Assembly: GCF_003049665.1 (NCBI RefSeq)
Contig: NZ_PYWM01000013.1
Location: forward strand, 1-64,000
DNA from: Lysinibacillus mangiferihumi
GTDB lineage: Bacteria; Bacillota; Bacilli; Bacillales_A; Planococcaceae
Length of the DNA: 64,000 nt
Reading direction: 5' to 3'
The translations under genes and the position numbers were made by a program. How positions within the stretch are numbered: the stretch's first letter is position 1; the number at the start of each line of letters is the position of its first letter. Of the stretch, positions 1 to 6,901 are shown piece after piece. The notes under the pieces are model-generated. The model made no database searches. It saw nothing but the letters and a program-made list of their open reading frames with translations, and was not told the origin of the DNA.

Positions 1-62
1 ACTTGCATGTATTAGGCACGCCGCCAGCGTTCGTCCTGAGCCAGGATCAAACTCTCCATAAA
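1..62 (-). rRNA. rrs: 16S ribosomal RNA, 5' end only (partial)
   Basis: Read on the minus strand, this is the conserved start of bacterial 16S rRNA: GGAGAGTTTGATCCTGGCTC followed by the GGCGGCGTGCC block and ATACATGCAAGT. Only about the first 60 nucleotides are in the window; the rest lies off the left edge. The mature 5' end is placed near position 62 by analogy with Bacillus 16S. Confidence 0.95.
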
Positions 63-424
63 AGAAATTTGATTAGCTCAAATTGTTTTGCTGGCATCAA
101 TTTTGATGTCCAAAATTTTGTTTCGTTAACTAACGTAGTTAGCTAGTAAAAACTATATTGATTACGTTTTGCTTGTTCAGTTTTCAAGGTTCATTTTGTT
201 AGTTACTAGTAAGTAACTTTTTATAATTTAACATACATTCAATATGATGTCAACTATTATTTTCTTGCAGTGTGTTGTTCACATGTTTCGTAACAACGTG
301 TTTAAATATAACATCTCGTAACATAGTTTGCAAGTGTTTAATTGAAATAAAACTATTCAGTCAATAATAACTAGTAGTTTCTTCTATAGTATATTAAGTG
401 TCAGGCACTCAAACAATTTCGAAT
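63..424 (-). promoter_or_regulatory. rrn operon leader with tandem promoters
   Basis: Two sigma-A type promoters face the 16S gene on the minus strand. The upstream one is TTGCAA (333-328), 17-bp spacer, TATATT (310-305). The downstream one is TTGACA (253-248), 17-bp spacer, TAAATT (230-225). Between the downstream promoter and the 16S start lies the usual CCTTGAAAACTGAACAA leader segment (about 170-192). Tandem promoters are typical of Bacillus rrn operons. A dispersed 25-bp repeat sits at the upstream edge (396-420). Confidence 0.75.
396..420. repeat. Dispersed 25-bp GTGTCAGGCACTC repeat, copy 1
   Basis: This 25-bp segment is identical to 50408-50432, where it forms one arm of a long palindrome. 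A diverged copy is at 59225-59248. It lies between the pbuG terminator and the rrn promoters and has no gene of its own. Confidence 0.8.
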
Positions 425-462
425 AAAAAGCTCCTCTTCGTTTTCACAAAGAGAAGCTTTTT
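425..462 (-). terminator. Rho-independent terminator of pbuG
   Basis: On the minus strand an AAAAAGCTTCTCTT / AAGAGGAGCTTTTT hairpin is followed by a T-rich run. It sits 10 bp beyond the pbuG stop codon. Confidence 0.85.
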
Positions 463-472
463 CATTTTTACA

Positions 473-1777
473 TTATCGAACCCAGATAAAGTATGCAAGG
501 AAGACAAAGAACAATCCGTACATCATTGGGTGAATTTCTTTTTTACGACCTGCTAAAAGCATTGTTACAGGATAGAATACGAAACCAATTGCAATCCCTG
601 TTGCAATTGAATAACCAAGCGGCATCATTAATACTGTGAAGAACGCTGGAACTGCAATTTCGAATTTATCCCATTCAATTAAACGTAATGATGAAACCAT
701 TAACACACCTACGATAACAAGTGCTGGTGCTGTTACCGCTGAAGTAACAACAGCAAGCAATGGGGAGAAGAATAGCGCGATTAAGAATAGCACTGCTGTA
801 ACAACTGCGGCAAAACCTGAACGAGCACCTGCTGCTACACCTGAAGTTGATTCTACATATGCAGTAGTTGTTGAAGTTCCGAATAACGAACCAATTGTTG
901 TAGCTAATGCATCCGCCATAAGCGCACGGCTTGCGCGTGGTAATTTATCGTCTTTTACTAGGCCAGCTTGAGTAGCAACAGCCATTAATGTACCTGCTGT
1001 ATCGAAAAAGTCAACGAATAAAAATGTTAGTACTACGACTAAAAATTTAACGTTTATTAAAGAATCAAAGTCATTAAAAATCGGTTTAAGTGCAACCATA
1101 AATGTTGAATCTACACTTGGAATTGCTGATACAACCGATACAGGTGGTGCAATGACACCTGTCATCATACCAACGACCGCTGTAATAACCATCCCTAAGA
1201 AAATACCGACGCTGCGGAATTTTAAGATAAGAATGACAGAAATAATAATACCGAACACTGCTAAAAGAGTGGAACCTGTAAATGCACCTAATGTTACTAA
1301 AGTTGCTGGACTATCTACAACGATACCCGCTCCTTGTAACCCTACGAATGTAATAAATAAACCAATACCAGCTGATACTGCATATTTAAGTTGTGCTGGA
1401 ATTGCATTAATAACTGTTTCACGAATACCTGTAAGTGAAAGGATAATAAAAATAATCCCTGAGAAAAATACACCTGTTAACCCAGTTTGCCAAGGAATAC
1501 CATATGCTCCTACTACAGTGAAAGCAAAGAATGCATTCAATCCCATACCTGGGGCTAATGAGATTGGGAATTTAGCGAAAATACCCATAATCAAAGAACC
1601 GACTGCTGCTGCTAATGCTGTTGCTACGAATACAGCACCTTTATCCATTCCTGCATTTTCCAGAATACCTGGGTTAACTGCTAAAATGTAAGCCATGGCA
1701 AGGAATGTTGTAATACCACCAATTATTTCGCGGCGATAATTAGTACCTAATTCATCGAACATGAAATATTTTTTCAT
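473..1777 (-). CDS. pbuG: Guanine/hypoxanthine permease (PbuG-type)
   Basis: A 434-residue multi-spanning membrane protein of the AzgA/NCS2-like purine permease family, which imports guanine and hypoxanthine by proton symport. It contains the family blocks GGITTFLAMAYILAVNP near the N terminus, APGMGLNAFFAF, FFDTAGTLMAVATQAGL and GTSTTTAYVESTSGVAAGAR. The reading frame extends upstream to 1879, but the start at 1777 (MKKYFMFDELG) is chosen because an ACGGAGGATC ribosome site precedes it and B. subtilis PbuG begins the same way. The extra upstream codons run through the riboswitch terminator and are not coding. A guanine riboswitch controls the gene. In B. subtilis pbuG follows guaA directly; here the island and two other genes separate them. 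Confidence 0.93.
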   Translation of the reverse strand: MKKYFMFDELGTNYRREIIGGITTFLAMAYILAVNPGILENAGMDKGAVFVATALAAAVGSLIMGIFAKFPISLAPGMGLNAFFAFTVVGAYGIPWQTGLTGVFFSGIIFIILSLTGIRETVINAIPAQLKYAVSAGIGLFITFVGLQGAGIVVDSPATLVTLGAFTGSTLLAVFGIIISVILILKFRSVGIFLGMVITAVVGMMTGVIAPPVSVVSAIPSVDSTFMVALKPIFNDFDSLINVKFLVVVLTFLFVDFFDTAGTLMAVATQAGLVKDDKLPRASRALMADALATTIGSLFGTSTTTAYVESTSGVAAGARSGFAAVVTAVLFLIALFFSPLLAVVTSAVTAPALVIVGVLMVSSLRLIEWDKFEIAVPAFFTVLMMPLGYSIATGIAIGFVFYPVTMLLAGRKKEIHPMMYGLFFVFLAYFIWVR

Positions 1778-1816
1778 TTTTGAAAGATCCTCCGTATTGT
1801 CGTCTTCAATACCGAA

Positions 1817-1858
1817 AACAAAAAAAGACACGCTGACTACTCTACTAGTCGCATGTCT
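1817..1858 (-). terminator. Riboswitch expression-platform terminator upstream of pbuG
   Basis: On the minus strand AGACATGCGACTA pairs with TAGTCAGCGTGTCT and is followed by a run of T. It sits between the purine aptamer and the pbuG ribosome site, as expected for transcription attenuation by bound guanine. Confidence 0.85.
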
Positions 1859-1925
1859 ACGATACATTTCAGCACTCATAATGTGTGAAATAAATTAGTT
1901 ACTATACATTCGTATAAAACTAAAA

Positions 1926-1992
1926 TCGTAGTCAAGTTATTTACGGTAACTTGGTAGAAACTCACGGGCCTTATCCCCGACATTATACGACG
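1926..1992 (-). promoter_or_regulatory. Guanine (purine) riboswitch controlling pbuG
   Basis: The minus strand shows the purine aptamer: P1 (TCGT / ACGA), the loop CCGTAAAT of hairpin P3, the core GTTTCTACC and the junction GACTACGA. The specificity base (position 74 of the family) is C, which predicts guanine or hypoxanthine rather than adenine binding. A terminator follows at 1817-1858, so ligand should switch transcription off. Confidence 0.93.
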
Positions 1993-2138
1993 ACTTATTT
2001 AATTTACAATCGTAATATATCATTTCGTTTTTTAGATTTCAACCCCATTTCCGAACATTTCTTATAAAAAAAATACGAAAGTTCGTATAAAATACGGAAT
2101 TAATGTTCAGTTTTTGGAAAAAACATAGAAAAATAAAG

Positions 2139-2168
2139 AAAAAGAACTCTTTTTCTCGAGTTCTTTTT
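2139..2168 (-). terminator. Terminator after the CPBP protease gene
   Basis: Perfect hairpin AAAAAGAACTC / GAGTTCTTTTT on the minus strand, 11 bp beyond the stop codon at 2180. It is symmetric enough to work in both directions. Confidence 0.8.
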
Positions 2169-2179
2169 AGTGTTAGTCA

Positions 2180-2836
2180 CTAAAGTGCAAAAAGCATCGC
2201 AATACCATTGTTAAAGATATGGAGGGTTATTGAATACACGATATTAAAATTTGATTTGTAATAAATGACGCCAAAGACGAGCCCAGAGTAAAAGTAAGGG
2301 ATCACTTGAACAATTTCTGAAAAGCTATGTACATGTAAAAGGCCAAATAAGAAACTTGAAATTCCAATCGAGAAATATACCCCTATCTTTGTCTTTAACT
2401 TTTTCAGGATGATTTCCCTAAATATTATCTCCTCATTCACCGGCCCCAGCAAAACGACTGGAAACAAAAAGACAAATAGCATCATACCTTGCGCTATCTG
2501 CAAAACATGGTTGACGCTAGATTGATTTGACGAGTTAGCAAAGGAATCAACCAATGGATCTATAAAAATTACACCTAGACATAGTAGCAACAAGCCAACA
2601 ATAAATAATTGAATGAATTTTAAAGGTTTGTTTCGAATATCTTTCAAACCAAGAATTATTTGGCTACGTAATGATATAAAGGCTATGATACAAACCATTC
2701 CATGCGCAAGACAAAATAGCAATAAGAAAGTATTTAGTTCAGTCTGATTAGCTGGCGAATTAAAAAGCTTTGGCAATACAAGCACCAGTGATATGTAACT
2801 AAATAAAATCACGCTATACTTATATTTTCGTAACAT
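2180..2836 (-). CDS. CPBP family intramembrane metalloprotease
   Basis: A 218-residue membrane protein with about six hydrophobic segments. The CPBP (Abi/CAAX-protease) motifs are present: EEIIFRE (EExxxR), FGLLHVH (FxxxH) and a later H...N in the last membrane segment. The family includes Rce1-like proteases and bacteriocin-immunity proteins; the substrate cannot be read from sequence. The open frame begins with GTG at 2863, but GGAATGGAG ahead of ATG 2836 (MLRKYKY) is the best ribosome site, so that start is chosen. It is flanked by its own terminator and lies alone between pbuG and the MOSC gene. Confidence 0.82.
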   Translation of the reverse strand: MLRKYKYSVILFSYISLVLVLPKLFNSPANQTELNTFLLLFCLAHGMVCIIAFISLRSQIILGLKDIRNKPLKFIQLFIVGLLLLCLGVIFIDPLVDSFANSSNQSSVNHVLQIAQGMMLFVFLFPVVLLGPVNEEIIFREIILKKLKTKIGVYFSIGISSFLFGLLHVHSFSEIVQVIPYFYSGLVFGVIYYKSNFNIVYSITLHIFNNGIAMLFAL

Positions 2837-2978
2837 TATCTCCATTCCTTTCAATTTTTTCACTACTCATTACTACACAAACAATTATCGTTTTAGACGA
2901 TTTTATTGTAATAACATGCTATTTAGGATGCAATTCATTTGATCGTAAGCTAATCCATTGAAATTCCTTACATAAATA

Positions 2979-3014
2979 AGAACCCCCTTTAACCTAAAAG
3001 CTAAAGGGGGTTCT
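2979..3014 (-). terminator. Terminator after the MOSC gene
   Basis: Strong hairpin AGAACCCCCTTTA / TTAAAGGGGGTTCT on the minus strand followed by TATTT, 15 bp beyond the stop codon. Confidence 0.85.
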
Positions 3015-3028
3015 GATACTTTTGTGCT

Positions 3029-3697
3029 TTACTTCCCTACTCGACTCTGCAACGACTGAATCTTTTTTTCTAACTTTTGTTGCCAATCTAACGCTAATGC
3101 ATCCACCGCTTGAATTTTCTTCATCGCACCTACATCATTGTTTTTATAATAGACCTCGTTGCAATATAAAACAGATATACCTGCAGGATGTCTTTCAATC
3201 AATTCAATCGTTGAATTTGCACTGATTGTTCCCTCGATTAGCACACGTGCAAGATAGCCCGTATACCCCGTTTCAATTAAACGTTTGAGCAATATATCTG
3301 CCTTTGCATATCTATCAATCGTGCTACACGGAATACGCCCTTGCGTAATTTGAATAACAGCATTTCCAATTTTATAAGTATCTCCTATACAAACATCCGC
3401 TTCCAACATGTTCGTTACCGTTAAATTCTCACCGAATGTTGCAGTCGGCAATTTTTTACCTAGTTCTTGTTCCCATTGTATGTAATGCTCTGCTGGATAT
3501 AAACAAACAGCACGATCAGGCCCACCATGATGTTTTTTATCTGCTACATCATCTCCCTCAAATCCACTCTTTCCTAAATAAACTTCTTGTACTTCTTGTT
3601 TGTCAATTCCTGTTATCATTGATCGCCCATTGTTATAGTTCAATTCTTTTGGCATACCGACAGCTAATGTGTGAATCGTCGCAATACTTTTCTCCAT
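3029..3697 (-). CDS. MOSC domain-containing protein (YiiM/YflK-like)
   Basis: A 222-residue soluble protein with a MOSC domain. It keeps the features of the YiiM-like subgroup: GGPDRAVCLYP, FGENLTV, and the conserved cysteine in the GRIPCSTID region thought to bind molybdenum cofactor. YiiM-type proteins reduce N-hydroxylated bases and related compounds; that role here is inferred from family only. The frame opens at a TTG at 3712, but GAGGGGG lies seven bases ahead of ATG 3697 (MEKSIATI), which is taken as the start. Before the island inserted, this gene would have lain just downstream of guaA. Confidence 0.82.
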   Translation of the reverse strand: MEKSIATIHTLAVGMPKELNYNNGRSMITGIDKQEVQEVYLGKSGFEGDDVADKKHHGGPDRAVCLYPAEHYIQWEQELGKKLPTATFGENLTVTNMLEADVCIGDTYKIGNAVIQITQGRIPCSTIDRYAKADILLKRLIETGYTGYLARVLIEGTISANSTIELIERHPAGISVLYCNEVYYKNNDVGAMKKIQAVDALALDWQQKLEKKIQSLQSRVGK

Positions 3698-3833
3698 TTT
3701 CATCCCCCTCAATTAAAAGCCAACGTCATTTCATAAACTTAGTTTACTACATCCAACACTTTTCCAGCAATTGACGCTCCTTCTACAATGGTTTATGGTC
3801 TGTCTCCATGTTACACCCGTCATCACCACGCAA

Positions 3834-3873
3834 CAAAAAAGCCCTAAACCCCTGTGTTATCAGGGCATTTAGG
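3834..3873 (-). terminator. Displaced native terminator of guaA
   Basis: Hairpin CCTAAATGCCCTG / CAGGGGTTTAGG on the minus strand, followed by GCTTTTTT. It lies just past the detached guaA 3' fragment and was presumably the original guaA terminator, now about 15.6 kb from the gene because of the inserted element. Confidence 0.8.
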
Positions 3874-3892
3874 ACTCTTGCTATTTGCGATT

Positions 3893-3943
3893 ACTCCCAC
3901 TCAATAGTTGCAGGTGGCTTAGATGTAATATCATACAGCACGC
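3893..3943 (-). pseudogene. guaA: Detached 3' fragment of guaA
   Basis: The minus strand encodes [10 protein letters not shown] followed by TAA, identical at protein level to the last ten residues of GMP synthase. Compared with the intact gene at 19476 the wobble positions differ (GCAACT versus GCAACG, CCT versus CCA) and the stop is TAA rather than TAG. This is the chromosomal 3' end left behind when the element integrated and supplied a replacement end. Confidence 0.9.
3913..3943. repeat. Attachment site (att), left boundary of the element
   Basis: A 31-bp sequence starting GGTGGCTTAGATG and ending CAGCACGC is repeated exactly at 19498-19528 inside guaA. The match extends outward to 49 bp (3895-3943 versus 19480-19528) with two mismatches. 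It marks the far junction of the integrated element. Confidence 0.9.
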
Positions 3944-4100
3944 TCACCAACCATTAATATATAAGGGTTTATCATCCGTTCAAATATCAGTGTAACTCTT
4001 AAATCCACACTGATTCCTAAGGTCAATTGTAGCAGGTTAAGGGGGGAGTTACAACACTATTATTCACAATAATTTAGAAGTCCCTAAGCTTTTCCAAATA
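3944..4100. other. Element end, probable recombinase arm region
   Basis: No gene is seen. The stretch holds a CAGTGT / ACACTG inverted repeat near 4004-4032 and an AT-rich tail. Its position just inside the att site suggests integrase arm-binding sites, but no repeat shared with the other end was identified by eye. Confidence 0.3.
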
Positions 4101-4124
4101 AAAAAGAGAGCTATTTTAGCTCCC
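4101..4124 (-). terminator. Terminator at the end of the element's minus-strand gene run
   Basis: Hairpin GGGAGCTA / TAGCTCTC with a short AAA loop on the minus strand, followed by six T. It lies 11 bp beyond the stop of the 82-residue gene and closes the minus-strand gene run. Confidence 0.85.
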
Positions 4125-4134
4125 TACTCAACTC

Positions 4135-4383
4135 CTAATCCCAACTTATTCGTTGGAGGTCTAAGAGTTCTAATTGTTTCTCAAATTCTGCAAACTTTTC
4201 ATTCATACGCTCTACATCTTCCTGTGTGAAAGTGAACAGATTTGGAAGCTTAGCAATACGCTCTAAAGCAATTTCAAATACACCTAACTGACGCTCAATG
4301 CCCTCTTTATCCTCTCTGATTCTATCCTTGATAGGAATACCCTCGTAGACTCTTAGTGCATTGGAACAGCCGTTAATACACAT
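4135..4383 (-). CDS. Hypothetical phage-element protein (82 aa, 5' end uncertain)
   Basis: Not recognised. An 82-residue, charged, mainly helical protein with a likely coiled coil (VERMNEKFAEFEKQLELLDL). The annotated ATG at 4383 has no convincing ribosome site. The same frame is open upstream to 4452 and reads YYDFHEKSKIWRNINSDED, which looks like real protein, but it has no start codon. A good GGGGGAG site followed by TTG (LAYKYDT) lies just upstream in another frame. A one-base frameshift near 4440-4450 would join the two, so the gene may be damaged or the start misjudged. As last gene after two connector-like proteins it could be another head-completion or tail-interface protein; this is only a guess from position. 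Confidence 0.5.
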   Translation of the reverse strand: MCINGCSNALRVYEGIPIKDRIREDKEGIERQLGVFEIALERIAKLPNLFTFTQEDVERMNEKFAEFEKQLELLDLQRISWD

Positions 4384-4585
4384 TTGAACATCTTCGTCTG
4401 AATTGATATTGCGCCAAATTTTACTTTTCTCATGAAAATCATAGTATCGTACTTATAAGCCAATTAAGCTCCCCCTAGCATTATGTCCTCCTATCCATTA
4501 AGACCACATTATACCATTTTTATGTACGTGTAAAATGACATGGTACAATGGAAGAAACACACTTAGGGGTATCATCAATCATCTA

Positions 4586-5185
4586 TTATATAGGAAGTAA
4601 CACATCTTCAGATTGCACCTTAAGCTCAATCAGACCTGCTTTCACAATTTCAGCATTAATAACCTTGTATGACCTTCCATAGAGCGCTATAGCTTCATTC
4701 ACTTGAAAGCTCTTTCGGTTCTTGATAGTGTCCTGTACATTGATAACAAGCGTCTTAGTAGCTGTTACAATGGCATCTTCATCAACTGTCATTTCCTTGT
4801 AGCTCACCACAGCAGGCTCTTGACGGTCTACAACTGTTTCTGTCTTGTAGATTGGTCTACCCATATTGTCAGTACCCACTTTGATTTTTACCGTCTTAGT
4901 CAGCTCTAGGATATAGTTGCAATACTGTACTAAAGCTTTGTATTTGAACCCTCTCTGAGCTACTACATCGGTCATTACAAGGTAGTAACTGCCATCAATA
5001 CTGATATAGTCACCACGCTTAAACTCACTCAAGGAATGGAAATGAAAGGTGCTGTCAGGCGTTAGCATTGCATTGGTTACAAAGCCATTTACGGTGCTTG
5101 GTGTGTCTGTCAGTTCATTCATCACATATGGTTCAACAACGCCTGAGAAAGCTTCTGTAAGCGTCTGAGCATCAAATAAATTCAT
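4586..5185 (-). CDS. Probable phage head closure / head-tail connector protein
   Basis: A 199-residue protein whose middle section, FKRGDYISIDGSYYLVMTD, then YKALVQYCNYIL, has the beta-rich look of head-closure (stopper) proteins of Bacillus phages, which seal the capsid portal after packaging. This assignment is from pattern memory, not a search. The AGGAGTG ribosome site lies just before ATG 5185. It starts 11 bases after the 110-residue gene, so the two are probably co-translated. Together with portal and adaptor it would complete a packaging-competent head. Confidence 0.5.
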   Translation of the reverse strand: MNLFDAQTLTEAFSGVVEPYVMNELTDTPSTVNGFVTNAMLTPDSTFHFHSLSEFKRGDYISIDGSYYLVMTDVVAQRGFKYKALVQYCNYILELTKTVKIKVGTDNMGRPIYKTETVVDRQEPAVVSYKEMTVDEDAIVTATKTLVINVQDTIKNRKSFQVNEAIALYGRSYKVINAEIVKAGLIELKVQSEDVLLPI

Positions 5186-5196
5186 CTACTTCACTC

Positions 5197-5529
5197 CTAA
5201 ATATACAAAATGAAAATCTCAGAATTGTTATTTTCAGTTTTCATTTTTCTTACTTTATTAGTTAATTGGTCAATACGCTTCATTAGGTTCTCATGGAACT
5301 CACTGACGGTCATATCATCAATCTTAATAGCTTTCATCGTTGTCGGATTGTTAGCTACTGATTCAAGCATACTAAGAGCTGTAGCATAGATTGCTTTCTT
5401 ATCTGTCATAGACTGTGGATTATACTCAGCATGAGCATCAAGAGCGTTCTCAGCTAGATACACCATCAGCTCAGCTTCTTGGAACTCAATTCCCTTTGTT
5501 TCCATTTGTAATCTTTGTAAATTGTTCAT
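5197..5529 (-). CDS. Probable phage head-tail adaptor protein
   Basis: A 110-residue, largely helical protein. The first 95 residues (KGIEFQEAELMVYLAENALD, then EYNPQSMTDKKAIYATALSM) resemble small helical adaptors that dock under the portal ring in Bacillus siphophages, where they are often annotated as phage protein or gp15-like connector. AAGGTGAT lies ahead of ATG 5529. The C-terminal tail EIFILYI is hydrophobic and unlike the rest. It lies between the small recombinase terminator and the head-closure candidate. Confidence 0.5.
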   Translation of the reverse strand: MNNLQRLQMETKGIEFQEAELMVYLAENALDAHAEYNPQSMTDKKAIYATALSMLESVANNPTTMKAIKIDDMTVSEFHENLMKRIDQLTNKVRKMKTENNNSEIFILYI

Positions 5530-5563
5530 TATACTATCACCTTTTTCTATTTAATTGCATATA

Positions 5564-5589
5564 AAAAAGCCCTAGTAATACAGGGCTTA
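5564..5589 (-). terminator. Terminator of the small recombinase gene
   Basis: Hairpin AAGCCCT / AGGGCTT with an eight-base loop and six T on the minus strand. It overlaps the stop codon of the gene at 5587 and separates it from the connector genes. Confidence 0.85.
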
Positions 5590-6171
5590 GAAGAACGATA
5601 TGCTCTTTATGCTATTCTCTATTGATTCCTCGGTTATCCCAATGTATCGTAACGTAGTCTTTTGACTCGAATGATTAAAGATTTCCATCAGTGTTGCAAC
5701 ATCTTTCGTAGCTTGGTAGTAGGTATAGCCAAACGTCTTGCGCATTGTGTGAGTACCAATGTCATTCCTATCAATCATGTCACCTGCACTTGTAATGATT
5801 CGGTAAGCTTGTGTAGTTGAAATATGACCTTCGCCTTTACGGCTTGGGAATAGGTACACTGTGCCTTGTGGTAGTGTGTCAATGTATTCGCTAATTTCAG
5901 CCATTACATTGTTTAGGTACACTGTACGCTCTTTCTTAGTTTTGCCTTCTCTAATTTTGAAATTGGTTTTATGTTTCACCTGTTCAACAGTTAGTGCTAC
6001 TAAGTCACCACATCTAAGACCTGTTGAAATCCCTAGTTTGAATAGAAGCTGATTGCGTAAACCAAATTCTTTCGTCATGCCTAATGCTTCAATCAAGTTA
6101 TTAATGTCTTTCTTATCTTTTAATGGTTGTACATCAATTAATGTACCTTCTTTTGGATTCTTATTTGCCAT
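5587..6171 (-). CDS. Small tyrosine recombinase lacking the core-binding domain
   Basis: A 194-residue protein consisting almost only of the catalytic domain of the phage integrase family. The full catalytic set is visible: Arg in STGLRCGDL, Lys in the EGKTKKERTVYL turn, HTMRK (HxxR), NHSSQ (His/Asn box) and the nucleophile Tyr in TTLRYIG. It lacks the N-terminal SAM-like core-binding domain of a normal integrase such as the one at 18396. ATG 6171 (MANKNPK) is preferred over 6228 because AGAGGT lies ahead of it. The gene has its own promoter and terminator and palindromic upstream repeats. Similar short recombinases occur in Bacillus phages beside head or lysis genes; their job is unclear. 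Confidence 0.8.
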   Translation of the reverse strand: MANKNPKEGTLIDVQPLKDKKDINNLIEALGMTKEFGLRNQLLFKLGISTGLRCGDLVALTVEQVKHKTNFKIREGKTKKERTVYLNNVMAEISEYIDTLPQGTVYLFPSRKGEGHISTTQAYRIITSAGDMIDRNDIGTHTMRKTFGYTYYQATKDVATLMEIFNHSSQKTTLRYIGITEESIENSIKSISFF

Positions 6172-6190
6172 GTTTATGACCTCTTTTCTT

Positions 6191-6301
6191 ATGTATGCTT
6201 TCGTTGTTATTTTCAAAATACCATACATTCACATAGGGGTCAATATAAGAATGGCTCTACATCAACATTCTTTATGTATGCTAATTCACAAAAGCATACA
6301 T
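6191..6301 (-). promoter_or_regulatory. Promoter with paired ATGTATGC operators upstream of the small recombinase
   Basis: A promoter TTGACC (6243-6238), 17-bp spacer, TATTTT (6220-6215) drives the recombinase. It overlaps two inverted repeats built from ATGTATGC / GCATACAT: 6274-6281 with 6294-6301, and 6191-6198 with the partial CATACAT at 6222-6228. The geometry suggests an operator, perhaps autoregulatory, or a recombination site for the encoded enzyme. Confidence 0.55.
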
Positions 6302-6316
6302 TCGAAACCGAGAAGC

Positions 6317-6721
6317 TTATTTATTATTATTTTCCTCATTCGCTAACTGTAATAGCCGTTCCTTCACACCTCTAGGCAATGGCACACCAATCCTAGCTAG
6401 GTTCTCAGTGATAGACAAACCTTCCATACCAATATAGAAGTAAATTGCCATTGTCCTAAAGACAGGAACACCTGACGCTGTGAGTACGTCTAATAGGTTC
6501 GCTAAGACTATTACAATCATGATAGTAGCTTTCTTCAAGAAGCCGACAAAAGCAATCTTTGAGGATAGACGCTTTTGCACAAGTGACATAATGACACCTG
6601 TAACAATATCAATAATCATAAACGCTACAAGAACAGTCAATGATACATGCCACCCTCCAATAAGGAAGGATAATGACGTTCCCGACAGCGCTAGGATAGT
6701 GAATAAGCTCATTTTCTCCAT
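6317..6721 (-). CDS. Phage holin (Cph1/TcdE, holin 4-1 type)
   Basis: A 134-residue protein with three or four hydrophobic segments, including FTILALSGTSLSFLIGGW and VSLTVLVAFMIIDIVTGV, and a short charged tail. The MxxIDxxTGV motif and the late GMEGLSITENLARIGVPLP block are characteristic of the phage_holin_4_1 family (phage lysis holins and the clostridial TcdE). Start ATG 6721 is chosen because GGAGGTGA lies ahead of it; the longer frame to 6784 has no such site. No endolysin gene accompanies it anywhere in the element. It lies between portal and small recombinase, an unusual place for a lysis gene. Confidence 0.85.
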   Translation of the reverse strand: MEKMSLFTILALSGTSLSFLIGGWHVSLTVLVAFMIIDIVTGVIMSLVQKRLSSKIAFVGFLKKATIMIVIVLANLLDVLTASGVPVFRTMAIYFYIGMEGLSITENLARIGVPLPRGVKERLLQLANEENNNK

Positions 6722-6901
6722 TTGCTCATCACCTCCAATACAACAGTTGTAACAAGCGTGAAAAATTGGATATATACACTCCAAGCTCCCACACCCTAAA
6801 AACCACTAATTTTCACCAAAAATAAAAAGCCTAAGCTTAACCAAAATCCCTAAGATTTCAGTAAACATTAGACTTATCTTTTATCCTTGTATTATCCACC
6901 T

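Noticed and set aside
636-1691. Plus-strand reading frames opposite pbuG (111 and 179 residues)
   Set aside because: Antisense shadows of a strongly conserved permease; composition (runs of T, A, N, P) is typical of reverse-strand translation and no ribosome sites precede them.
5587-6171. The element's main integrase
   Set aside because: It lacks the core-binding domain and is about 2 kb from the att site, whereas the full-length enzyme at 18396 adjoins the other att site.
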